A stretch of DNA of 8,997 nucleotides from Actinomycetes bacterium (GCA_023386675.1 JAEWJG010000020.1:1-8997); one strand, 5' to 3'; numbered from the stretch's first letter, positions 1 to 5,441 are shown. Translations and numbers: made by a program. Notes: a model not told the origin generated them from the letters alone.

Positions 1-546
1 GATGTAGACCACGCCGGCCCACCAGTAGAGGAACGCCCCCCAGAGCGCGAAGGCCCAGCCGAGCGGCAGGGAGAAGGGCGCCAGCGGGGCGTACGCCTCC
101 CCCAGCATGAGCAGCGGGAGGGCCCAGAACAGGCAGAAAGTCGCCACTTTTCCGAGGTGGTGCACCGGCAGCGGCCCGTACCCGTGGTTCGCGAGGATGA
201 CGCCGAGGATCGCGAGCATGACATCCCGGGCCACGATCACCAGGAACAGCCACCAGGGGATGACCTCCCGCCAGCACAGGCCGATCAGCGCGGCGAAGAT
301 GTACAGCCGGTCGGCGGCGGGATCGAGCAGCTGGCCGAGCCGCGACATCTGATTCAGGCGCCGGGCGAGCCAGCCGTCGAGGAAATCGGTGACGCTGGAG
401 ACGACCAGCACCAGCAGGGCGAGGCCGTCCTCGCCGGTCACGATGAGCCACAGGAAGACGGGCACGAGGGCGAGCCGGAAGAAGCTGAGCACGTTGGGGA
501 TCGTCCAGACCCGCGAGCTCACCTCGACGCGTGCACCCTCCACCAT
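1..546 (-). CDS. CDP-alcohol phosphatidyltransferase family protein, PgsA2-like (3' end cut off)
   Basis: An integral membrane enzyme of the CDP-alcohol phosphatidyltransferase family, which moves a phosphatidyl group from CDP-diacylglycerol to an alcohol. The visible 182 residues hold the full family signature D-x2-D-G-x2-A-R-x8-G-x3-D-x3-D at residues 54-79 (D54, D57, G58, A61, R62, G71, D75, D79). Hydrophobic helices lie on both sides of it. The N-terminal VWTIPN...FFRLALVPVF stretch and the later GK-ATF segment resemble the actinobacterial PgsA2 (Rv1822) branch rather than generic PgsA; this is from memory of the family. The reading frame is open to base 1. Members are about 200 residues, so perhaps 15-25 C-terminal residues are missing. 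The ATG at 546 has no Shine-Dalgarno. A TAGACT hexamer (555-550) lies exactly six bases before the next codon, GTG at 543, so a leaderless start at 543 is a real alternative. It begins 23 bp after the DUF72 stop. The acceptor alcohol cannot be told from sequence. Confidence 0.93.
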   Translation of the reverse strand, partial: MVEGARVEVSSRVWTIPNVLSFFRLALVPVFLWLIVTGEDGLALLVLVVSSVTDFLDGWLARRLNQMSRLGQLLDPAADRLYIFAALIGLCWREVIPWWLFLVIVARDVMLAILGVILANHGYGPLPVHHLGKVATFCLFWALPLLMLGEAYAPLAPFSLPLGWAFALWGAFLYWWAGVVYI

Positions 547-555
547 TCGAGTCTA
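541..555 (-). promoter_or_regulatory. Possible leaderless promoter for the phosphatidyltransferase
   Basis: On the minus strand TAGACT occupies 555-550, followed by six bases and then GTG at 543-541, the second codon of the ATG-started frame. The six-base gap is the distance expected between a -10 hexamer and the transcription start. No convincing -35 is visible. If real, it would give the gene its own transcript independent of the upstream DUF72 gene and move the start one codon downstream. Confidence 0.4.
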
Positions 556-569
556 GTGAGAGCGCCCGA

Positions 570-1403
570 TCAGTGCTGGCGCGGAGTCCAAGCGGCCAGC
601 CGGTCGCGCAGGCCCATCGCGTCGTAGGGAGCGCGCACCTTCACGTCGTTGTCGAAGTAGGCGTAGACGTCGCGGCCGCCGTCGAGCCAGCCGCCCAGCT
701 CGGCCGCCCACCGGTCGAGCGCGTCGTCGTCGTAACCGCTGGTGTAGAGCTCCTCGTCGCCGTGGAGGCGCACGTATGCGAATCCCGGCGCGGTCAGCTC
801 CCGGATGACCGGGTAGCGCCCGGCGGTGTCGGCCAGCACAATCGCGACCCCGTGCTCCCGTGCGATCGCGGTGAACTCGGGGACGTCGAAGGACGCGTGG
901 CGCACCTCGACCGCGTGCCGCAGCGGCCGGTCGGCGTCCACCGCGCTGTGGGTGCGGTCCTCGTCGAGCGTCGACTCCCCCGCCAGGGCGGCGGCCTCCA
1001 TGGTGGTGCGCGGCAGCATCCGGAAGAACGCGTCGACCTGCTCGGCGTCGAACTGCAAGGTCGGCGGCAGCTGCCACAGGAGCGGGCCCAGCTTCGGCCC
1101 GAGGGCGAGCACGCCGGACGCGAAGAAGTTGGCGACGGCGCCGCGCGCGTTCCTCAGACGCAGGATGTGCGTGATGTACCGGCCGCCCTTCACGCTGAAT
1201 ACGAACTCCTCCGGGGTGTTCTCGGCCCAGGCGCGGTAGCTGGTCGGACGCTGAAGCGAGTAGAAGCTGCCGTTGATCTCGATCGAGTCGAGCCGCTCCG
1301 AGGCGTACTCGAGCTCCAGCCGGTGCGGCAGCTTCGGCGGGTAGAACACGCCGCGCCAGGGCGCGTAGGTCCAGCCCGAGATGCCGATGCGCGCGAGCGC
1401 CAT
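570..1403 (-). CDS. DUF72 (YecE-like) family protein
   Basis: A 277-residue protein of the DUF72 family, which adopts a TIM-barrel fold and has no firmly established biochemical role known to me. Family hallmarks are in order: GISGWTYAPWRGVFYP at residues 7-22, EINGSFY at 42-48, a W-x-x-x-TP-x-x-F-x-FSVK stretch after that, a VRLHGDEELYTSGY motif in the C-terminal third, and a YAYFDND segment near the end. The frame is open further upstream, to about 1532. The ATG at 1403 is chosen because it puts the conserved GxSGW strand at the usual N-terminal position. It also overlaps the stop of the S4 gene by one base (TGATG, 1405-1401), which suggests translational coupling. The extra upstream residues are Arg/Pro-rich and read antiphase to the S4 gene, so they are not credible protein. 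Confidence 0.92.
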   Translation of the reverse strand: MALARIGISGWTYAPWRGVFYPPKLPHRLELEYASERLDSIEINGSFYSLQRPTSYRAWAENTPEEFVFSVKGGRYITHILRLRNARGAVANFFASGVLALGPKLGPLLWQLPPTLQFDAEQVDAFFRMLPRTTMEAAALAGESTLDEDRTHSAVDADRPLRHAVEVRHASFDVPEFTAIAREHGVAIVLADTAGRYPVIRELTAPGFAYVRLHGDEELYTSGYDDDALDRWAAELGGWLDGGRDVYAYFDNDVKVRAPYDAMGLRDRLAAWTPRQH

Positions 1404-1774
1404 CAGCGGCCCCGGAGCTGGTCCAGCATGCGACGCTCGCGCTTCGTCGGGCGTCCGGCGCCGCGCTCGCGGGTGACGGTCGCGGGCGTCTCGGTGCGCG
1501 GCGGTGGAGGCGGCGTCCGGTCCTCGAAGCACTCGGCGGCCACGGCGGCGCTCACGCGCTTCACGATCAGCCGCCGGGCGATGTAGGTGCGCTCGGCGGT
1601 GCCGGTCCAGGCGCGCACCTCGTCGCCGACCTTCACCGGCTGCGCCGGCTTCGCCCGCTCGCCGTTCACCCGGAGGTGGCCGGCCTTGCAGGCGTCCGAA
1701 GCGGCGGAGCGGGTCTTGTAGAGCCGCACCGCCCAGGCCCAGGAGTCGACGCGGACGCTCGACGGGTCGGGCAT
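1403..1774 (-). CDS. S4 domain RNA-binding protein, Hsp15-like
   Basis: A 123-residue protein with an N-terminal S4 RNA-binding domain at residues 7-53. The S4 signature is clear: V-R-V-D-S-W-A-W-A-V-R-L-Y-K-T-R at 7-22, A-C-K-A-G-H-L-R-V-N-G at 28-38, then K-P-A-Q-P-V-K-V-G-D-E-V at 42-53. This matches the Hsp15 (HslR) type; in E. coli Hsp15 binds stalled 50S subunits carrying nascent chains. The rest holds a short proline run and a strongly basic C-terminal tail ending QLRGR, suited to RNA contact. The frame stays open upstream to 2236, but that part runs out of phase with the LRV gene and has low-complexity shadow composition. The ATG at 1774 overlaps the LRV stop by one base (TGATG), and its own stop overlaps the DUF72 start the same way. 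Whether the actinobacterial form has the E. coli ribosome-rescue role is inference. Confidence 0.93.
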   Translation of the reverse strand: MPDPSSVRVDSWAWAVRLYKTRSAASDACKAGHLRVNGERAKPAQPVKVGDEVRAWTGTAERTYIARRLIVKRVSAAVAAECFEDRTPPPPPRTETPATVTRERGAGRPTKRERRMLDQLRGR

Positions 1775-2241
1775 CAGACCACCGCGTGCGACGGCGCGGC
1801 CTCGTCGGCCAGCGACGCCTTCCACTTCACCAGGCTGCGGACCGTGCGGCTGCGGTCGTCCGCCAGCTTCTCCATCACATCCGCCGGGACGAAGTAGTTG
1901 ACGGCCACCCAGCCGCGCACGTTCTCCGAGCGGTCGTCCGCGAGCTCGCGCAGGATGTCGCACGGCGTGGCCTCGTTCTTCGCCACGCAGCCGCGCACCC
2001 CCTCGTCGGGGTCGCGGGACAGCGTCCAGAACAGGTCCTCCGGCGTGTTGTAGCTGCTGGCCACCGCCTCCCGGATCTTCGGGTTGGCGTCGGCCGCGAG
2101 CAGCCGCAGACGGCGGACCTTGCTCTCGGTCACCTCCGGGGCGGGATGCAGCGCCGCCGCCTCTTCGGGCGTGAGCATCGCCGGCCGGCTGTTCCGCATG
2201 GCCTGACGCTGGGCGGGGGTGTTGAACCGGATGCACGACAT
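1774..2241 (-). CDS. LRV/HEAT-like repeat protein
   Basis: A 155-residue helical-repeat protein. Four repeats have an exact 26-residue period: L48-A-A-D...V/I-R57, L74-S-R-D...VR83, L100-A-D-D...VR109 and L126-A-D-D...VR135. Three are joined by N-x-x-x-P-x-D/E turns (TP at 66-67 and 92-93, VP at 118-119). This pattern fits the leucine-rich-repeat-variant (LRV) or HEAT-like class, which usually forms a protein-binding solenoid. The cysteine cluster that carries an Fe-S centre in the Azotobacter LRV protein is not seen; only scattered Cys 3, 85 and 94 are present. I choose the ATG at 2241, giving N-terminus MSCIRF, over the GTG at 2247 because TACGGT lies exactly six bases before this ATG. It is the first gene of a coupled trio with the S4 and DUF72 genes, so it may act as an adaptor in the same process; that link is inference. 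Confidence 0.88.
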   Translation of the reverse strand: MSCIRFNTPAQRQAMRNSRPAMLTPEEAAALHPAPEVTESKVRRLRLLAADANPKIREAVASSYNTPEDLFWTLSRDPDEGVRGCVAKNEATPCDILRELADDRSENVRGWVAVNYFVPADVMEKLADDRSRTVRSLVKWKASLADEAAPSHAVV

Positions 2242-2276
2242 ATTCACACCGTAGCCCGGGTTACCGTGGATGCGTG
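2239..2276. promoter_or_regulatory. Divergent leaderless promoter pair
   Basis: The 32 bp between the ATG at 2241 (minus) and the GTG at 2274 (plus) hold two -10-like hexamers. TACGGT at 2253-2248 on the minus strand is followed by six bases and the ATG. TACCGT at 2262-2267 on the plus strand is followed by six bases and the GTG. Both therefore predict transcripts starting at the first base of the start codon. The hexamers are 8 bp apart and sit on an imperfect palindrome centred on CCCGGG (GTAgCCCGGGtTAC, 2251-2264). No good -35 is seen for either. RNA polymerase could hardly occupy both at once. Confidence 0.6.
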
Positions 2277-2780
2277 GAAACTCTGCTCGCGCGGCTCGAC
2301 CGCATCGCGGGCGGCCGTCACGCCGCCTACACGGTGCCCGAGGAGGGCCGCATCCACCCGCGTACCCGGCGCGCGTTCACGGTCATCGGCTGGCTGCTGG
2401 CTGTCGAGCTCGTCATCGGCCTCGCCGCTGTGGTCATCGCTGTCGTGCTCACACTCGACGGCGTCCGGGTGGATTTCCCGGTCTGGATGCGCAGCGTGAT
2501 CGTGCTCGGGATGACGGTGACGCTGTTCTACTTCGCCTGGCGTGCGCAGAAGGGCTACTACTGGGCGTACTCGCGGCTGCGGCTGTTCGCCAAGATCTTC
2601 CCCGTCGTCACCCTGGTGATCGCGGCGATCCCCGGCCTGTACCCGTGGTGGATGGTGACGGAGCAGATCGTGTTCAGCCTCATCCTGATCGGCGTGGCCG
2701 ACTACCTCGACTCAGACCACATGCGCGCGGTCTTCCCGCGGCCGGGGAACCAGGGCACGATGGGCGACGTGCGCGCCTGA
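2274..2780 (+). CDS. Four-helix membrane protein of unknown function
   Basis: I do not recognise this 168-residue protein. It has a charged, Arg-rich N-terminal region (residues 1-34) and then four likely membrane segments at about 36-60, 70-90, 108-122 and 126-145. They are linked by short loops; the second loop contains RAQKGYYW near 90-97. The C-terminus (143-168) is polar. The positive N-terminus suggests it faces the cytoplasm, and an even helix number would put the C-terminus there too. The GTG start at 2274 is set by the TACCGT hexamer six bases upstream, since no Shine-Dalgarno is present. An ATG at 2270 opens a different frame with shadow composition. The last 26 codons overlap the end of the convergent DUF1295 gene by 79 bp. 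No catalytic motif is visible. Confidence 0.82.
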   Translation: METLLARLDRIAGGRHAAYTVPEEGRIHPRTRRAFTVIGWLLAVELVIGLAAVVIAVVLTLDGVRVDFPVWMRSVIVLGMTVTLFYFAWRAQKGYYWAYSRLRLFAKIFPVVTLVIAAIPGLYPWWMVTEQIVFSLILIGVADYLDSDHMRAVFPRPGNQGTMGDVRA

Positions 2781-3535
2781 TACTCGGCGTACTCCGGGTA
2801 CCGCGAGCGGGAGATGCTCTCGGTGAAGACCGTGGAGCCGATGAACAGGCCGGTGAGCAGCAGCGGCCCGATCACGGTCCACTGCAGCACCGACCCAGCG
2901 GCCACACAGCCGAAGAGGAAGACCACCCACCACTGCGCCTGCTCGCAGAAGAAGTTGGGGTGCCGCGAGAAGCGGAACAGGCCGGCCTGCAGGAAGCGCG
3001 GCGACGGCTGCCGGCCGGCGGCGACCTCGGCCGCCTTCCACTGGTGGAAGCGCCACTGCTGTTGATCGGCGATCGTCTCGCCGATCAGGAACGCCAGGAA
3101 CAGCGCGGCCAGGATGACGTCCAGCGGGGTCAGCGGCGTCCGGTGCTGGTACATCGTCCAGGCGGGCAAGGCGATCAGGAGCAGCAGCACGTTCTGGTAG
3201 ATCACGATGAAGAAGAGGTTGAAGAGCGCGAACGCCGCCGCGCGCATCCGGCCGCGCAGCACCTCCCACCGGTAGTCCTCGCCGCCCGGAGCGTAGCCGC
3301 CCTTCCGGGCGAAGTTGAAGGTGAGGCGCGCGCCCCAGAGCGTGACGAGCACCGCGACGAGGTCGAGGCGCGGGTCGGCGAGGCCGGCGGCGCCCGCGAA
3401 GACCCACACATAGACGACGGGCACGATGGACCAGATGCGGTCGACCCAGGAGTGCTCGCCGGTGATCAGCGACAGCACCCAGGTCGCGGCACAGGCGACC
3501 CCGAGGATCCACAGGCAGACGATGATCGGCTCCAC
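2702..3535 (-). CDS. DUF1295 family membrane protein (steroid 5-alpha-reductase/ICMT-like fold)
   Basis: A 277-residue integral membrane protein of the DUF1295 family, distantly related to steroid 5-alpha-reductases and isoprenylcysteine methyltransferases; the substrate of the bacterial members is generally unknown. Typical parts seen are a run of hydrophobic helices from the N-terminus, WGARLTFNFARKGGY...GGEDYRW at about 67-90, FRFSRHPNFFCEQAQWW at 187-203 with the family HPN-x-x-x-E motif (192-198), and a final TESISRSRYPEY...SPIVP segment. The GTG at 3535 is chosen because TAGGAT lies exactly six bases upstream. The nearby ATG at 3543 is out of frame. The end overlaps the convergent membrane-protein gene: residues 252-277, including the conserved SPIVPWFP end, are encoded opposite that gene's last 26 codons. 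It might reduce or modify a lipid or isoprenoid, but nothing in the sequence proves it. Confidence 0.92.
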   Translation of the reverse strand: MEPIIVCLWILGVACAATWVLSLITGEHSWVDRIWSIVPVVYVWVFAGAAGLADPRLDLVAVLVTLWGARLTFNFARKGGYAPGGEDYRWEVLRGRMRAAAFALFNLFFIVIYQNVLLLLIALPAWTMYQHRTPLTPLDVILAALFLAFLIGETIADQQQWRFHQWKAAEVAAGRQPSPRFLQAGLFRFSRHPNFFCEQAQWWVVFLFGCVAAGSVLQWTVIGPLLLTGLFIGSTVFTESISRSRYPEYAEYQARTSPIVPWFPGRGKTARMWSESR

Positions 3536-3547
3536 GGCGCCATCCTA
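3533..3547 (-). promoter_or_regulatory. Leaderless promoter for the DUF1295 gene
   Basis: On the minus strand TAGGAT at 3547-3542 matches the actinobacterial -10 pattern TAnnnT. It is followed by six bases and the GTG start at 3535, so transcription would begin at the start codon. No -35 match is seen at the usual distance. Confidence 0.5.
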
Positions 3548-3619
3548 GGACGCTGAGCAACGTTCGAGGGCTCGCTGTGCGTCGACTGTGTTGCCCTCGC
3601 GCAGTCGGGGTAACCGGCC

Positions 3620-3634
3620 TACCGTGTGGTCGTG
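3620..3634 (+). promoter_or_regulatory. Leaderless promoter for the 98-residue protein
   Basis: TACCGT at 3620-3625 is followed by six bases and a GTG at 3632. This selects 3632 over the in-frame GTG at 3626, which directly abuts the hexamer. The hexamer is identical to the one before the gene at 2274. A TTGCCC at 3591-3596 is too far upstream (23-bp spacer) to be a normal -35. Confidence 0.5.
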
Positions 3635-3928
3635 CCCGATTCCGCCAAGACTTTCCGCGCCATGCTGCTGCGCGACGGCATGCCCCCGCGGGCGCTCACC
3701 CTGCCCTCCCGCCTGGATGTGCCGCCCAACCGCGTCCGCATCCCGGCCGAGTTCGAGGGCGCTTCCGCGTTCGACGTGTTCGAGCTGGCGGACGACCGCG
3801 CGTGGCCGATGGAGGCGACCTACCAGCTGGTGGCGACCGTCCCCCGCTCGACGGAGGACGTGCCGCCCGCGACGCGCGCCGACTGGGACGTCACCGACCT
3901 GGACAGCGACGAGGAGCCGCGGGGCTGA
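3632..3928 (+). CDS. Small acidic protein of unknown function
   Basis: A 98-residue soluble protein that I do not recognise. The N-terminal half (K-T-F-R-A-M-L-L-R-D-G then LTLPSRLDVPPNRVRIPAEF) looks like short beta strands with prolines. The middle has FDVFELADDRAWPMEATYQLVATVPRS. The tail is very acidic, ending DWDVTDLDSDEEPRG. There is no signal peptide, membrane helix or cysteine. Codon use is like its neighbours, with G/C at third positions, which supports it being a real gene. The start at 3632 follows the leaderless TACCGT signal. Its stop lies one base from the stop of the convergent VOC gene. It is divergent from the DUF1295 gene with a 96-bp gap, but no functional link is evident. 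Confidence 0.72.
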   Translation: MPDSAKTFRAMLLRDGMPPRALTLPSRLDVPPNRVRIPAEFEGASAFDVFELADDRAWPMEATYQLVATVPRSTEDVPPATRADWDVTDLDSDEEPRG

Positions 3929-3929
3929 G

Positions 3930-4319
3930 TCAGTTCTGCAGCACCGACAGCACGTTTCCCGCGGGGTCGCGGAACCAGGCGATGTCCGGCCCCTGCTGGA
4001 CCGAGCGCCCGCGGAGCACGCCCTTGTCGTCGGTCGGCAGGTTCGGGTCGTCGTAGATCGCCGTCTTCACGCCCTTCGCGTTGAGGTCGTCGACGGCGGC
4101 GTCGATGTCCTCCACGACCAGGTTCAGGATGGTGAACGTCGCCGGCTCGTGGTTCGGCTTGGGGTAGATGAAGACGTGCCCGCCGGACGGCAGCTCGAGG
4201 TCGAGGTTGCCCATGGGGCCGTCGGACACGTTCAAGCCGAGGGTCTCGCCGTAGAAGGCCTTCGCCGCCGGGATGTCGTCGACGCTGAATCCGCTGAAGA
4301 TCTCGAGTGGGGTCACCAT
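3930..4319 (-). CDS. VOC (glyoxalase/bleomycin-resistance/dioxygenase) superfamily protein
   Basis: A 129-residue single-chain VOC protein with the two beta-alpha-beta-beta-beta modules of the family. Module one starts IFSGFSVDDIPAAKAFYGETLGL (residues 7 on); module two starts FTILNLVVEDIDAAVDDLNAKG and ends AWFRDPAGNVLSVLQ. The family covers metal-dependent lyases, dioxygenases and antibiotic-binding proteins. The strand where glyoxalase I has a metal-binding His reads F-S-G-F-S here, so a glyoxalase I activity is not supported. The ATG at 4319 is preferred over an upstream in-frame start at 4379, whose extra 20 residues are Arg/Pro-rich. It lies 63 bp after the J-domain gene on the same strand and may be cotranscribed. 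A CAGAGT seven bases before the ATG is a weak promoter candidate. Substrate unknown. Confidence 0.9.
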   Translation of the reverse strand: MVTPLEIFSGFSVDDIPAAKAFYGETLGLNVSDGPMGNLDLELPSGGHVFIYPKPNHEPATFTILNLVVEDIDAAVDDLNAKGVKTAIYDDPNLPTDDKGVLRGRSVQQGPDIAWFRDPAGNVLSVLQN

Positions 4320-4382
4320 GGGGTCCACTCTGCTCGCGGGGCGGGGGCGGTGTCTAGAGGGGCGACCGGACAGCCCCACCTC

Positions 4383-5330
4383 TCATACGAACCGCACCGA
4401 CTCCTGCAGCCGGGTGCGCAGCTCGAAGGCGCGGTCGACGCTCTCGCGGCCGGCGGCGTTCGCGCCGTCGCGGAGTACGCGCGGGAGGAGCGAGCGGCGC
4501 ACCAGCATCGAGCCGGCCAGGCGGCCTCGGCGGATCACGTCGAACGGCACGTCGAGGTCGGAGTCGGGCACGACGACGATGAGGCCGGTGAAGCGCACGC
4601 CCGCCTGACGGCCGAAGCTCTTGGCCGCGTGGTAGAGGTCGTGGAACGGCTCCTCGTCCGGGCCGATCCCGTCGCCGACGATCTCGCCCTTGGCGAGCTT
4701 GACCGGGCCGCCCCAGTCGGCCGAGCGCACCGCGAACAGGCCGGCCGGACCGAGCACGATGTGATCGAGCTTCGCGTCCGTCGCGGGGTGAACGGCCACG
4801 TCGTTCCAGATCGTGAAGCCGATCCCCAGCCCTGCCACTGCGCGGGCCGTCGCCTCCTCGGCGAGCGCCTCCGCCAGCAGCCGGCGGATCTCGCGCGGGG
4901 CGGAGCGGACGAGCGCCGGGTCGTACGGATCGCGCTCGTCGGTGCCGCGTCCCATCCACTCGCGCATGAGGCCGAGGAAGCGCTCGCGCGCGCGTCCGCC
5001 GGGATGCCCGTAGCTGCGGGCGCGCACGGTCGGGCCGCCGGAGCCGCCGCGTGCGGTGTGCATGGTCGCGCTGAAGCCGCCGCCCGCGGAGTCGCCCGCG
5101 ACCGCGTCCACCGTGATGCTCTCGCCGCGGTCGTAGCGGGCGCGGTCCTCCGGTTCGCCGATGAGCTCCCACGCCTGCTGCACGGCCTGGAACGCGGCCG
5201 CGGTGCCGCCGGTGTCCGGATGTGTCTCCCGCAGCAGGCGGCGGTACGCGCGGCGCAGGTCGTCGTGGCTCACATCGGGGCGGACGCCGAGCACCTCGTA
5301 CGGGGTGGGCGAGGCCGGTGAGTCGCTCAT
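4383..5330 (-). CDS. J-domain protein with C-terminal NERD-like (nuclease-related) domain
   Basis: A 315-residue fusion. Residues 9-68 form a J domain (PYEVLGVRPDVSHDDLRRAYRR...) with the essential HPD at 37-39 and a helix IV ending ARYDRGE, so it should stimulate an Hsp70/DnaK ATPase. Residues 70-145 are a Gly/Ser-rich, low-order linker. From about 160, a NERD-like domain follows: G-x-G-x-x-I-W-N-D-V-A-V then LDHIVLGPAGLFAVRSADWGG (188-208). The D189-H pair and the G-P-x-G-L-F strand fit NERD, but the usual E-x-K of the PD-(D/E)xK-type core is replaced by R202-S-A204, suggesting loss of nuclease activity. The tail carries a VVVPDSDLDV strand and basic helices. The ATG at 5330 puts the J domain at the N-terminus. 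The open frame continuing upstream to 5738 is antisense to the VOC gene and is rejected. A TATCGT at 5379-5374 could be a -10. Confidence 0.88.
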   Translation of the reverse strand: MSDSPASPTPYEVLGVRPDVSHDDLRRAYRRLLRETHPDTGGTAAAFQAVQQAWELIGEPEDRARYDRGESITVDAVAGDSAGGGFSATMHTARGGSGGPTVRARSYGHPGGRARERFLGLMREWMGRGTDERDPYDPALVRSAPREIRRLLAEALAEEATARAVAGLGIGFTIWNDVAVHPATDAKLDHIVLGPAGLFAVRSADWGGPVKLAKGEIVGDGIGPDEEPFHDLYHAAKSFGRQAGVRFTGLIVVVPDSDLDVPFDVIRRGRLAGSMLVRRSLLPRVLRDGANAAGRESVDRAFELRTRLQESVRFV

Positions 5331-5373
5331 CGGGCGCTGGTCTCTTTCGGATCTGGTGGCGGGTGGGATTCCG

Positions 5374-5379
5374 ACGATA
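5374..5379 (-). promoter_or_regulatory. Possible -10 element of the J-domain gene
   Basis: TATCGT on the minus strand matches TAnnnT and would give a leader of roughly 35-40 bases with a weak purine-rich stretch (GAAAGAG) before the ATG at 5330. No -35 match is found at 16-18 bp. Confidence 0.25.
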
Positions 5380-5441
5380 GCGTGCGGTGCCGCAAAATCG
5401 CCGAACGCGGATTGCGGCCGGAAGGTGACCGCATCCACTTC

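Noticed and set aside
531..1586. Plus-strand open frame of 351 codons across the DUF72 and S4 genes
   Set aside because: It is antisense to two recognisable proteins and its translation is Arg/Val/Gly-rich low-complexity, typical of a GC-rich shadow frame.
2243..2248. TTCACA as a -35 for the plus-strand gene at 2274
   Set aside because: It resembles TTGACA but leaves only a 13-bp spacer to TACCGT, and it overlaps the start of the opposite gene.
2270..3556. Plus-strand open frame of 428 codons starting ATG at 2270
   Set aside because: It is out of phase with the membrane protein and antisense to DUF1295. The translation is Arg/Gly/Asp/Glu-rich with no domain, and the ATG fits the leaderless spacing less well than the GTG at 2274.
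3555..3596. TTGCTC (minus, 3560-3555) and TTGCCC (plus, 3591-3596) as -35 elements
   Set aside because: The spacers to the -10 candidates are about 7 and 23 bp, outside the normal 16-19 bp range.
3588..5321. Plus-strand open frame of 577 codons
   Set aside because: It overlaps the 98-residue gene out of phase and runs antisense to the VOC and J-domain genes; composition is that of a shadow frame.
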